A stretch of 8,473 bases of DNA, from contig CAJTJZ010000062.1 of assembly GCA_910576895.1 (NCBI GenBank), positions 9,192 through 17,664 on the forward strand, given 5' to 3'. The notes under the pieces are model-generated. The model was not told the DNA's origin, searched no databases, and saw only the letters and a list, made by a program, of their open reading frames with translations. Shown here piece by piece: positions 1 through 5,809 of this stretch. The stretch's first letter is position 1, and each line of letters opens with the position of its first letter. The position numbers and the translations under genes were made by a program. Source of the stretch: an uncultured Lachnospiraceae bacterium. Lineage in GTDB: Bacteria > Bacillota > Clostridia > Lachnospirales > Lachnospiraceae.

Positions 1-468
1 CAATTTACGATTGAAGTAATAGATATTTTGCTTGCAGATAAGGAAATACAATTAAATATTGATGAGTCATTTATTCTTACTTACGGTATTGTTCCACAAG
101 ATGTTATATCAAAAGTTATATGGAAAAGTAGTGATGAAAGTGTAGTAAGTGTATCAGATCAAGGGGTCATTACTGCTTTAAAAGAAGGTTATGCTATTAT
201 TACAGTAGTAACAGAGGATGGAAATAAAGAGGCTTTCTGTAAAGTGATTGTTGAACAAGACAAAGGAAAGCTGGGAGATGTAGATAATAGTGGTGATATT
301 GATGTCAATGATGCTTTAATTATTTTAAAAATTTCTGCCAGTTTAATTACTCCAACACAAGCTCAAGAAAAAACAGCGGATGTGAACGGAGATGGAAAAG
401 TAGATTCTGCGGATGCTTTACTTGTATTAAAATATGCAGCAGGATTAATTACAGGATTTTCTAATTGA
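1..468 (+). CDS. C-terminal part of a secreted Big2/dockerin protein (5' end outside window)
   Basis: The frame is open from base 1, so the gene begins upstream; the TTG at 28 is not its start. The visible 155 residues begin with what looks like the last strand of an earlier Ig-like repeat (FTIEVI), followed by one bacterial Ig-like Big2 domain (about 12-86; the motifs WKSSDESVVSVSDQGVITAL and EGYAIITV are typical). A type I dockerin follows, about 91-151, with two calcium-binding loops of the form DxDxSGxIxxxD (93-104) and DxNGDGKVxxxD (127-138), each followed by the usual hydrophobic helix (ALIILKIS, ALLVLKYAAGLI). Dockerins bind cohesins on scaffoldins or at the cell surface, so the protein is almost certainly exported. 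No catalytic domain is visible here; whether it is an enzyme depends on the missing 5' part. It is followed by 249 bases without a strong terminator. Confidence 0.9.
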   Translation, partial: QFTIEVIDILLADKEIQLNIDESFILTYGIVPQDVISKVIWKSSDESVVSVSDQGVITALKEGYAIITVVTEDGNKEAFCKVIVEQDKGKLGDVDNSGDIDVNDALIILKISASLITPTQAQEKTADVNGDGKVDSADALLVLKYAAGLITGFSN

Positions 469-717
469 TAGGGTTGTTTTATATAAAGTGATACACACAA
501 CTGCATCTTCCTTTCCGCTTGATCATTCCAGAGCTGATTTATACTTGAAATTATGTTAAGGCTATGATATATTACTAATAGGTAGATTAATCTATTAAAT
601 GACATAAAAAAAGTAGTGACATAAGAATATATTCAAGAATAGATATATACAGATACAAAGATGTATAAGTGAGATATTTAATATTAGTTTTAGAAATAAT
701 AATGGGAGATGATTGGT
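469..717. other. spacer between dockerin gene and toxin-antitoxin pair
   Basis: These 249 bases hold no convincing gene. A five-base stem GTTGT (473-477)/ACAAC (497-501) after the dockerin stop is too weak to call a terminator. Besides the candidate promoter (545-573) and the 12-base palindrome (583-594) there is a short direct repeat GACATAA (601-607 and 618-624). Confidence 0.4.
545..573 (+). promoter_or_regulatory. candidate promoter for the toxin-antitoxin pair
   Basis: TTGAAA at 545-550 and TATATT at 568-573 are separated by exactly 17 bases, a plausible sigma-A promoter. It would leave a leader of about 135 bases before the antitoxin start. Just downstream is the perfect 12-base palindrome TAGATTAATCTA (583-594), which could be an operator for autoregulation by the antitoxin. 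In DNA this AT-rich, such matches also arise by chance. Confidence 0.3.
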
Positions 718-972
718 ATGTGTGTTGTTTCAATAAATGTTCCAGAAGAAATATTATTGAATTTACATGAAAATGAAGATGATTTTGCGATATATATGAA
801 ATGTATGCTTGCTGTAGACTTATATAAAAACAGGAAAGTATCCTTGGGATATTGTGCAGATATAGCGGATATGACAAAAGAGGATTTTATAAAATATCTT
901 GGTCAGAATAATATATCTATATTCTCTTTTGAAGATGAAAAAGAATTTTTGGAGGAATTAGCGAATGCTTAA
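718..972 (+). CDS. UPF0175-family antitoxin-like protein
   Basis: An 84-residue protein beginning MCVVSINVPEEILLNL, the typical N-terminus of UPF0175 (COG2886) proteins. These are small predicted antitoxins with a helix-turn-helix-like region and are often encoded directly upstream of PIN-type toxins. The middle (about 43-64; SLGYCADIADMTKEDFIKYL) fits the family pattern of an activity- or transcription-related helix pair, and the acidic C-terminus (FEDEKEFLEELA) suits toxin binding. I chose ATG 718 rather than 709 because the GGGAG at 704-708 abuts 709 but lies 9 bases before 718. The stop overlaps the next gene by 8 bases, implying translational coupling. The predicted role is to neutralise the downstream PIN-like protein and repress the operon; this rests on family and position, not on anything catalytic in the sequence. 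Confidence 0.8.
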   Translation: MCVVSINVPEEILLNLHENEDDFAIYMKCMLAVDLYKNRKVSLGYCADIADMTKEDFIKYLGQNNISIFSFEDEKEFLEELANA

Positions 973-1378
973 GGTAATAGTGAATACTACACCTTTAATT
1001 GCACTTTGTCATGTTGGACAACTTAATTTATTGAAAAAATTGTATAATGAGATAATGATTCCTCGTGCAGTATATAGGGAATTGTCAAAGAAGAAACAAT
1101 CTATATGTAAGAGACAGGTGGATCTTTCACTTGAATGGATTCATGTGAAAGATATAGAGAACCAGATGGCAAAATCTATGTTTAAAACACAATTACATGA
1201 TGGTGAAGTAGAAGTTATGATTTTAGCAAAAGAAAGAAGTGCAGATATTGTTATTATAGATGATGCTAATGCGAAAAAATATGCAAAATATTTAAAATTA
1301 TCAGTGACAGGTACACTTGGTGTTTTAATAAAGGCAAAGAGAGAGGGATATATCAGTGAATTAAAACCAATTATATAA
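965..1378 (+). CDS. DUF3368 PIN-like putative toxin, apparently truncated at the C-terminus
   Basis: A 137-residue protein of the DUF3368 (COG2405) branch of PIN-like nucleases. Family landmarks are an N-terminal strand with VNTTPLIALCHVGQLNLL (6-23), a proline-containing MIPRAVYREL segment (31-40), the acidic HDGEVEVMILAKE (78-90, E81 and E83), VIIDDANAKKYAK (97-109, D99/D100) and TGTLGVLIKAKREGYI (115-130). The first PIN acidic residue is Asn7 here, as I recall for part of this subfamily. PIN toxins cleave RNA using Mg2+ held by such acidic residues. Translation is coupled to the antitoxin (ATG inside the antitoxin's last codons). The frame stays open for 25 codons past the TAA at 1376-1378, to a second TAA at 1454-1456. 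Those codons read like the usual DUF3368 tail (EMIEKNIYISEKL), so the protein is probably a nonsense-truncated form, perhaps inactive. Confidence 0.8.
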   Translation: MLKVIVNTTPLIALCHVGQLNLLKKLYNEIMIPRAVYRELSKKKQSICKRQVDLSLEWIHVKDIENQMAKSMFKTQLHDGEVEVMILAKERSADIVIIDDANAKKYAKYLKLSVTGTLGVLIKAKREGYISELKPII

Positions 1379-1488
1379 GAGATGATAGAAAAAAATATTT
1401 ATATTTCTGAAAAACTTATGAAATTTTGTTTGGAACAAGTAAATGAGGAAATGTAACTATAAATAAAATACTCAAATTGGAAAATGGG

Positions 1489-1542
1489 GGCTGTTATTTT
1501 AACGATTTAAAAATCGTAAAAGAACAGCCTTATGTTTTTTTT
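1489..1542 (+). terminator. rho-independent terminator after the toxin-antitoxin pair
   Basis: A long stem with outer arms GGCTGTT (1489-1495) and AACAGCC (1523-1529) and inner arms ACGATTT (1502-1508) and AAATCGT (1511-1517). The arms are joined by mostly T/A pairs with one bulged A, and the loop is two bases. Eight T residues follow at 1535-1542. This is a classic intrinsic terminator for plus-strand transcription. A run of A before the stem (1481-1484) is too short to make it clearly bidirectional for the convergent acetyltransferase gene. Confidence 0.9.
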
Positions 1543-1594
1543 AGGATAATTTTTTTACAAAGGATAAATATAAACAAACGTAAATTTATCTATA

Positions 1595-2152
1595 TTATTT
1601 GATTGTCCAATATCCATCGTAGGCATATCCAGTTTTTCCAATCAATAAATGTTCAGATTTAGTAAAGCCTGCTTTCTGGATTGCTTTTATTCTTTCTATT
1701 GCATATATTGGAGCTTTCGTAAGCACTCCTTTACACCCTAACATTTCCTCGAATTTTGGCGTGATAAGTAAAAAAATGTCATATAACATATCTTCTTGTT
1801 CATAATCACTTCTTACATCCACTCTTAAAATTCCCATATGATTAAATTCATCTTCTGATACTCTCAAACATAATTCTATTGTTCCGATTACACTTGATGC
1901 TGTCTTATCAACAATAGAAAGTCTGACAAACCAACCATTTTCATATGCCATATGCCAAAAGCTAATAGCCTCTTCCATTTTTTCTTTTGTTGTATAATAA
2001 AAATTATCTCCATCACAATTATCACTATTAAAAAAAGGTAATGCATTTTTATCGCTATATACTTTTAATAAATCATTGCAATCTTCCTTTTGAAATAATC
2101 TAATTAAAAATTTTTTGCTCTCAAATTCTGGACATTTTTCATAAATGTTCAT
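1595..2152 (-). CDS. GNAT-family N-acetyltransferase (RimJ/RimL-like)
   Basis: A 185-residue protein with the layout of the GNAT acetyltransferases that use acetyl-CoA to modify an amine. An N-terminal ESKKFLIRLFQKEDCNDLLKVY (11-32) matches the 'tprL.lR.l...D...l..vy' start of RimJ-like members. A central strand SSVIGTIELCLRV (86-98) and the C-terminal IERIKAIQKAGF (152-163), equivalent to the common 'rS..vleK.GF' helix, complete the pattern. The acetyl-CoA loop normally rich in Gly/Arg (Q/RxxGxG/A) is not clear: 'RSDYEQEDML' (114-123) sits there, so cofactor binding may be atypical. The substrate is unknown. An RBS, GGAGG (complement of 2159-2163), lies 6 bases before the ATG. The gene has its own promoter and converges on the toxin-antitoxin pair. 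Confidence 0.8.
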   Translation of the reverse strand: MNIYEKCPEFESKKFLIRLFQKEDCNDLLKVYSDKNALPFFNSDNCDGDNFYYTTKEKMEEAISFWHMAYENGWFVRLSIVDKTASSVIGTIELCLRVSEDEFNHMGILRVDVRSDYEQEDMLYDIFLLITPKFEEMLGCKGVLTKAPIYAIERIKAIQKAGFTKSEHLLIGKTGYAYDGYWTIK

Positions 2153-2207
2153 AAAATACCTCCGTCTCGATTTGTACCACTCATAGAGTAAATCACATTT
2201 GCTTTCA

Positions 2208-2236
2208 ATTATACAAAAAAAGCCCCATATTTACAA
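2208..2236 (-). promoter_or_regulatory. promoter of the GNAT acetyltransferase gene
   Basis: Read on the minus strand, TTGTAA (complement of 2231-2236) and a perfect TATAAT (complement of 2208-2213) are separated by exactly 17 bases. This gives a start of transcription about 50 bases before the acetyltransferase ATG. The spacing and the consensus -10 make this the best sigma-A promoter in the window. The acetyltransferase can therefore be expressed independently of the XRE gene upstream. Confidence 0.6.
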
Positions 2237-2255
2237 TGCAATTTATATGAATTTT

Positions 2256-2741
2256 TTATATACTAAAGTTTTTATCAATTGCTTGCAAATTTATCATAGC
2301 AATTATTTGGTTCTGCATATCCTCAACAGTTTCTATTTTAATTCTACCAATATTGCTTCTTGTCACTTCAAAATCTATATCAGGAAACAATTTTTCACAT
2401 AAGCTGTTTAGTTCAGGCGATGCTCCCATGAAAGCTATTACGAGAGAATTTGTATCAAATTGTTCTAAGATTTCTTTCAATTCTTTTTGTGAAATGGTAG
2501 ATATTTGTTCAAAATCCGTTATTTTCTGTGGCTGTATCTTGGGTTCTAATATATCATTTATTGTAATATTATATAATTTAGAAATTTTGAGCAAAATTTC
2601 TAAGTCTGGAATAGTAATTCCTGTTTCCCATTTTGATATTGCTTGCCTAGATATCAAGAGCTGTTTTGCTAAATCTTCCTGTGTGTAATGATTTTTTTTC
2701 CGTAAAAATTGTAAGTATCTTCCTATTATATTTATATGCAT
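2256..2741 (-). CDS. XRE-family transcriptional regulator with FliG-C-like C-terminal half
   Basis: A 161-residue protein. Residues 7-63 form a Cro/C1-type helix-turn-helix (GRYLQFLRKKNHYTQEDLAK, then SRQAISKWETG at 31-41, then PDLEILLKISKLYNI). This is the DNA-binding module of XRE repressors. Residues about 86-151 (KELKEILEQFDTNSLVIAFM, GASPELNSLCEKLF, GRIKIETVEDMQNQIIAMIN) resemble the C-terminal domain of the flagellar switch protein FliG ('lkGaspel.ekil', 'vrledVe.aQ..Iv'), probably a protein-interaction or dimerisation part. The frame is open further upstream to 2801, but I chose the ATG at 2741 because AAGGAG (complement of 2752-2757) lies 10 bases before it and the longer version would add an unrelated hydrophobic stretch. 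It is divergent from the lipoprotein hydrolase gene, which may be a target. Confidence 0.85.
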   Translation of the reverse strand: MHINIIGRYLQFLRKKNHYTQEDLAKQLLISRQAISKWETGITIPDLEILLKISKLYNITINDILEPKIQPQKITDFEQISTISQKELKEILEQFDTNSLVIAFMGASPELNSLCEKLFPDIDFEVTRSNIGRIKIETVEDMQNQIIAMINLQAIDKNFSI

Positions 2742-2763
2742 AAAAATCACTCTCCTTGTTGCC

Positions 2764-2769
2764 ATTATA
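2764..2769 (-). promoter_or_regulatory. possible -10 box of the XRE gene
   Basis: A perfect TATAAT on the minus strand, but no good -35 at 16-18 bases, and transcription starting from it would begin almost at the RBS. It lies between TTGTT (2756-2760) and AACAA (2779-2783), a possible but weak autoregulatory operator. Confidence 0.25.
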
Positions 2770-2782
2770 AAGCATGTAAACA

Positions 2783-2851
2783 AAAGAAGAAAGAATTTCA
2801 TAAGTGCAAAAAAGCAAATAGTAGTTGCATATTGAAATTTCGTTCTTCTTT
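2783..2851. repeat. large imperfect inverted repeat in the XRE/hydrolase divergent spacer
   Basis: Three stacked arm pairs share one centre: AAAGAAGAA (2783-2791) with TTCTTCTTT (2843-2851), AATTTCA (2794-2800) with TGAAATT (2833-2839), and TGCAA (2805-2809) with TTGCA (2825-2829). Small internal loops separate them and the apical loop is 15 bases. It could form a hairpin in RNA read from either strand. There is no T run after it on the plus strand beyond the pyrimidine tract, so it is not a normal terminator. It lies upstream of the XRE RBS and may be a regulatory site. Confidence 0.5.
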
Positions 2852-3099
2852 CGTTTGTTTTGCCCTATTGTCTATTCTTCTTTCGTTCTTGTTTCTTCTT
2901 CCGTTTTTATTTTATATGGGTGGTCGAAAAACCTAATTGTTCAGTATAAAATCATTCTATTTATCTATGATTATATATTCAATATAGATATTTGCTATTT
3001 TCTGTAAATTATTATAAACTATCTCCAGAAAGAAAGATAAAAACAAAAAAGAAAAGAAAAAGTGAAATTAAAATAGAAAGAATAGAAAGCAGGTATGTT

Positions 3100-4233
3100 A
3101 TGAAAAGAGTAAGCATATTCCTTGGAGCAGTAACTGTAATATTATTATTAGCAGGTTGTGGAAATGAGGTTACAAATAAAGATCATTTTAATTTATCATC
3201 ATTATCATCAAAACAAGAAAATAAGATAGAGAAAGAACAAGCAGCAGAAACAATAGAATATCTTTCTTTAGATACAAAAATAAAAAAATTAGCATCTCAT
3301 TTTTCTGCTGTTAAATTTGGGGGAGATTATAAATTTGATGATTTTTTAGATCAAGGTGGGGCAGCATCAGATCAAGAGGTATTGGAATATTTAACAAGTA
3401 CATTACTGGGAAGTATCGATAATAAAAATCTTTCTTTTGAAACAAAAGCATTTGGATGCAGTACAATTTCAGTAGAAAATAAGGAAAATGGTTATTATTT
3501 TGGAAGGAATTTTGACTGGAATCATTGTGATGCTATGATTATTGCAGCTTATCCAGAGAATGCATATGCTTCTTTTTCTACAGTAAATATGGATTTTATT
3601 AAACAAAGTGCAGGATTTGTTTCTAATTTTCTTAGTGATAAGGTATTAATACTGGCAGGAATTTATGCACCGTTAGATGGCATGAATGAAAAAGGATTAT
3701 GTGTATCGGTTAATATGATAAGCGATGAAGATACCATTTCTCAAAATACAGAAAAACCTGATATTACAACAACAACGGCAATTCGCTTATTATTAGATCA
3801 AGCAGCTACCGTAGAGGAAGCAATTGCATTACTAGAACAGTATGATTTTCATGCATCTATGGGTTATATGATACATCTTGCTATTTCTGATCAAACGGGA
3901 AAAAGTGTAGCAGTTGAATATATAAATAATGAAATGAAAGTGATAGATACAAAGATACTTACCAATTTTTATTTAGCTGAGGGAGAAAAAAATGGAATTG
4001 GAACAAAACAGTCGCATACAAGATTTGAGTTGTTAGAAGATACATTAAAAGAACATAGTGCTATGGATAGAATGCAGGTAAGAGATGCATTAAGTCTTGT
4101 TAGTAAAGGAAATTTTGGTGAATTTGAATCAACGGAATGGAGTGTTATTTTTGATCAGTCTGCATTAACTGCTATTTATTATCATAGGGAAAATTATGAT
4201 AAAAGTTATGCTTTTGAACTTTTTTCTAAATAG
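3100..4233 (+). CDS. lipoprotein linear amide C-N hydrolase (choloylglycine hydrolase/penicillin V acylase-type Ntn hydrolase)
   Basis: A 377-residue exported lipoprotein. Residues 1-20 are a signal peptide (MKR, hydrophobic core, lipobox LAGC with Cys20 as the lipidated residue), which fixes the start at 3100 although the frame is open from 2992. A polar linker follows. The Ntn-hydrolase domain begins at Cys120 (FGCSTIS). Spacing to the other catalytic residues fits bile salt hydrolase/penicillin V acylase: Arg136 and Asp139 (GRNFDW; the 16 and 3 residue spacing is that of Cys2/Arg18/Asp21), Asn196 (GMNEKGL), Asn289 (LTNFY) and Arg308 (SHTRFELL). Such enzymes split linear amide bonds (bile salts, penicillin V, acyl homoserine lactones, acyl amino acids) with an N-terminal Cys. 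Here the Cys is internal, so cleavage between Gly119 and Cys120 should be needed. The substrate cannot be told from sequence. The enzyme is expected on the outer face of the membrane. It is followed 73 bases later by the ligase gene, without a terminator. Confidence 0.87.
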   Translation: MKRVSIFLGAVTVILLLAGCGNEVTNKDHFNLSSLSSKQENKIEKEQAAETIEYLSLDTKIKKLASHFSAVKFGGDYKFDDFLDQGGAASDQEVLEYLTSTLLGSIDNKNLSFETKAFGCSTISVENKENGYYFGRNFDWNHCDAMIIAAYPENAYASFSTVNMDFIKQSAGFVSNFLSDKVLILAGIYAPLDGMNEKGLCVSVNMISDEDTISQNTEKPDITTTTAIRLLLDQAATVEEAIALLEQYDFHASMGYMIHLAISDQTGKSVAVEYINNEMKVIDTKILTNFYLAEGEKNGIGTKQSHTRFELLEDTLKEHSAMDRMQVRDALSLVSKGNFGEFESTEWSVIFDQSALTAIYYHRENYDKSYAFELFSK

Positions 4234-4306
4234 GAAAGGATAAATGAATAGGAGAGGATAAGTAAGAAGTGATAGATAGAAACTTATGATACAAGGAGGC
4301 ATTGTG

Positions 4307-5809
4307 ATGTATTTACGTCTTTTATGGGATTTATATAAGTTAAAAAGAAATTCTTTAAAAAATTCTGCACAAATAAAAAAACTACAACAAAAAAAGTTAA
4401 AAAAATTATTGCACTATGCTTATGAAAATTCCGAATATTATCAAATGGCATTTAAAAGAGCAGGTATTTCAGAAAAAAATATCGATCAAATACCATTAAA
4501 TCAATTTCCATCTATTGACAAAGAGATACTTTTGCAGCATTATAATGAAATTGTGACAAAAAAGGAAATTTGTCAGGAAGAAATGAAGAAATTTGATGAA
4601 AATTCCAGTAATCAGCAAAATTATCTAAAAGATTATCATATTGTACATTCTTCAGGTAGTACAGGGATAGCAAAATATTTTATTTATGATAAAAAGGCAT
4701 GGTATGAAATGCTTCTTGGAATTATTCGAGGGGCATTATGGGGAATGAATATGATAGAAATTTTAAAGCTTTTGGCAGAAAAACCAAGGATTCTTTATAT
4801 TGCTGCGACTGATGGAAGGTATGGAGTAGCAATGGCAGTTCATGATGGAATTAAAGGGTTAAAGGCAAGCCAAGAGTTTCTTGATATTAATACAAGACTT
4901 GATCAATGGACAAAAAAAATCATTGATTTTCAACCAAATATTGTGATAGGATATCCTTCTGCTATAAAATTATTGGCAGAACAGATGGAAAAAGATAACA
5001 TACACTATCAATTAAAACGTGTAATTTCTTGTGGAGAGCCACTTGTTCCGGGGCTTGGGACATTTCTAGAACAGCATTTTAGATGCAGCGTGATTAATTT
5101 TTATGGTGCAAGTGAATCGTTAGCTTTGGGACTAGAAGAAAAAGAAAAGGAAGGAATGATTTTATTTGATGATTTGAATATTATTGAGGTAGAACATAAT
5201 GAAATGTATATAACTTGTCTTTATAATTTTACACAGCCATTAATTCGATATCATTTGACAGATAAGCTGATATTGAAAGAAGAAACAGAACAAAGTTATG
5301 GGTTTTCAAGAGCAGATGTATTATTATGTAGAAACGAAGATGTACTTTGGTTTGAAAGAATGGATGGAACAAGAGAATTTTTACATCCCTTATCAATTGA
5401 GGGCTTTTGTATTGAAGGACTATTAAATTATCAGTTTGTACAAACATCTATAAAAACATTTGAAATACGGGCAGAGATTGCAGGGAATACAAAAAAGGAG
5501 ATGATTGCAAAGGAAATAGAAAATTTAATAAATCCTTTGTTAAAAGAAAAAAGATTGGAGGATATATGGTATGGAATTGTATTTATAGATAGTATTTTAC
5601 CAGAGGAGAAAACAGGAAAGAAAAAATTGATTATAAGAAAAGAGGAGAGTAGAAAAGAAATAGAGAACAAAGGAAGAAAGAACAAAGAGATAGATAAGAA
5701 AGAAAGTGATAAAAAATGGGAGGAAAAGAATTTAGAACAAGTAAGAAAAAAAAGAAAAGAACAAAAGGAACAAAATAGAAAGAAAAAAAATAAGGAGGTC
5801 TTTATATGA
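4307..5809 (+). CDS. PaaK/CapK-type adenylate-forming enzyme with a charged C-terminal tail
   Basis: A 500-residue member of the phenylacetate-CoA ligase-like branch of the ANL superfamily, which activates a carboxylic acid with ATP to an acyl-adenylate, usually then a CoA thioester. Landmarks are the N-terminal region LKKLLHYAYENSEYYQ typical of PaaK/CapK, the ATP-binding loop HSSGSTG (114-120), FYGASES (265-271, Tyr266, Glu270), RYHLTD (314-319, the usual RYRTGD) and a C-terminal KTGKKKLIIR (435-444) at the place of the A10 lysine. After this, residues 445-500 are almost only Lys, Glu, Arg, Asn and Gln, an extension beyond the usual 430-440 residues. The start at 4307 rather than 4286 is chosen because AAGGAGG (4293-4299) lies 7 bases before it. 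The stop overlaps the DUF3737 start (ATGA). The substrate is unknown; aryl or fatty acids are possible. Confidence 0.82.
   Translation: MYLRLLWDLYKLKRNSLKNSAQIKKLQQKKLKKLLHYAYENSEYYQMAFKRAGISEKNIDQIPLNQFPSIDKEILLQHYNEIVTKKEICQEEMKKFDENSSNQQNYLKDYHIVHSSGSTGIAKYFIYDKKAWYEMLLGIIRGALWGMNMIEILKLLAEKPRILYIAATDGRYGVAMAVHDGIKGLKASQEFLDINTRLDQWTKKIIDFQPNIVIGYPSAIKLLAEQMEKDNIHYQLKRVISCGEPLVPGLGTFLEQHFRCSVINFYGASESLALGLEEKEKEGMILFDDLNIIEVEHNEMYITCLYNFTQPLIRYHLTDKLILKEETEQSYGFSRADVLLCRNEDVLWFERMDGTREFLHPLSIEGFCIEGLLNYQFVQTSIKTFEIRAEIAGNTKKEMIAKEIENLINPLLKEKRLEDIWYGIVFIDSILPEEKTGKKKLIIRKEESRKEIENKGRKNKEIDKKESDKKWEEKNLEQVRKKRKEQKEQNRKKKNKEVFI

Larger units (their letters stand above)
2742..3099. other. divergent intergenic region without a convincing gene
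   Basis: This 358-base spacer contains the inverted repeat at 2783-2851, three near-copies of TTCTTCTTTCGTT (2843-2855, 2875-2887 and, with one mismatch, 2893-2905) within a pyrimidine-rich tract, the inverted repeat TATCTAT (2962-2968)/ATAGATA (2984-2990) around TATATTCAATATA, and a purine-rich stretch just before the hydrolase start (about 3018-3093). Short open frames here lack RBSs and recognisable protein features. Possible -10-like boxes for the hydrolase gene (TATAAA at 2945-2950 and 3013-3018) lack good -35 partners at normal spacing, so I cannot place its promoter. Confidence 0.5.

Noticed and set aside
363..877. Two minus-strand open frames across the dockerin end, the spacer and the antitoxin
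   Set aside because: They overlap real genes antisense, have no RBS, and their Tyr/Ser/Leu/Ile-rich composition is that of reversed AT-rich DNA.
2736..3007. Plus-strand open frames in the XRE/hydrolase spacer, one with a hydrophobic FVCFALLSILLSFLFLLPFL stretch
   Set aside because: The hydrophobic run is the translation of the pyrimidine-rich repeat tract, overlapping frames look equally 'membrane-like', and there is no RBS.
2992..3099. Longer N-terminus for the lipoprotein hydrolase
   Set aside because: It would put 36 polar, Lys-rich residues before a complete lipoprotein signal peptide starting at 3100.
4233..4268. Imperfect tandem repeat GGAAAGGATAA/GGAGAGGATAA between hydrolase and ligase genes
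   Set aside because: Only two short copies in a purine-rich leader; no clear function and easily due to chance.
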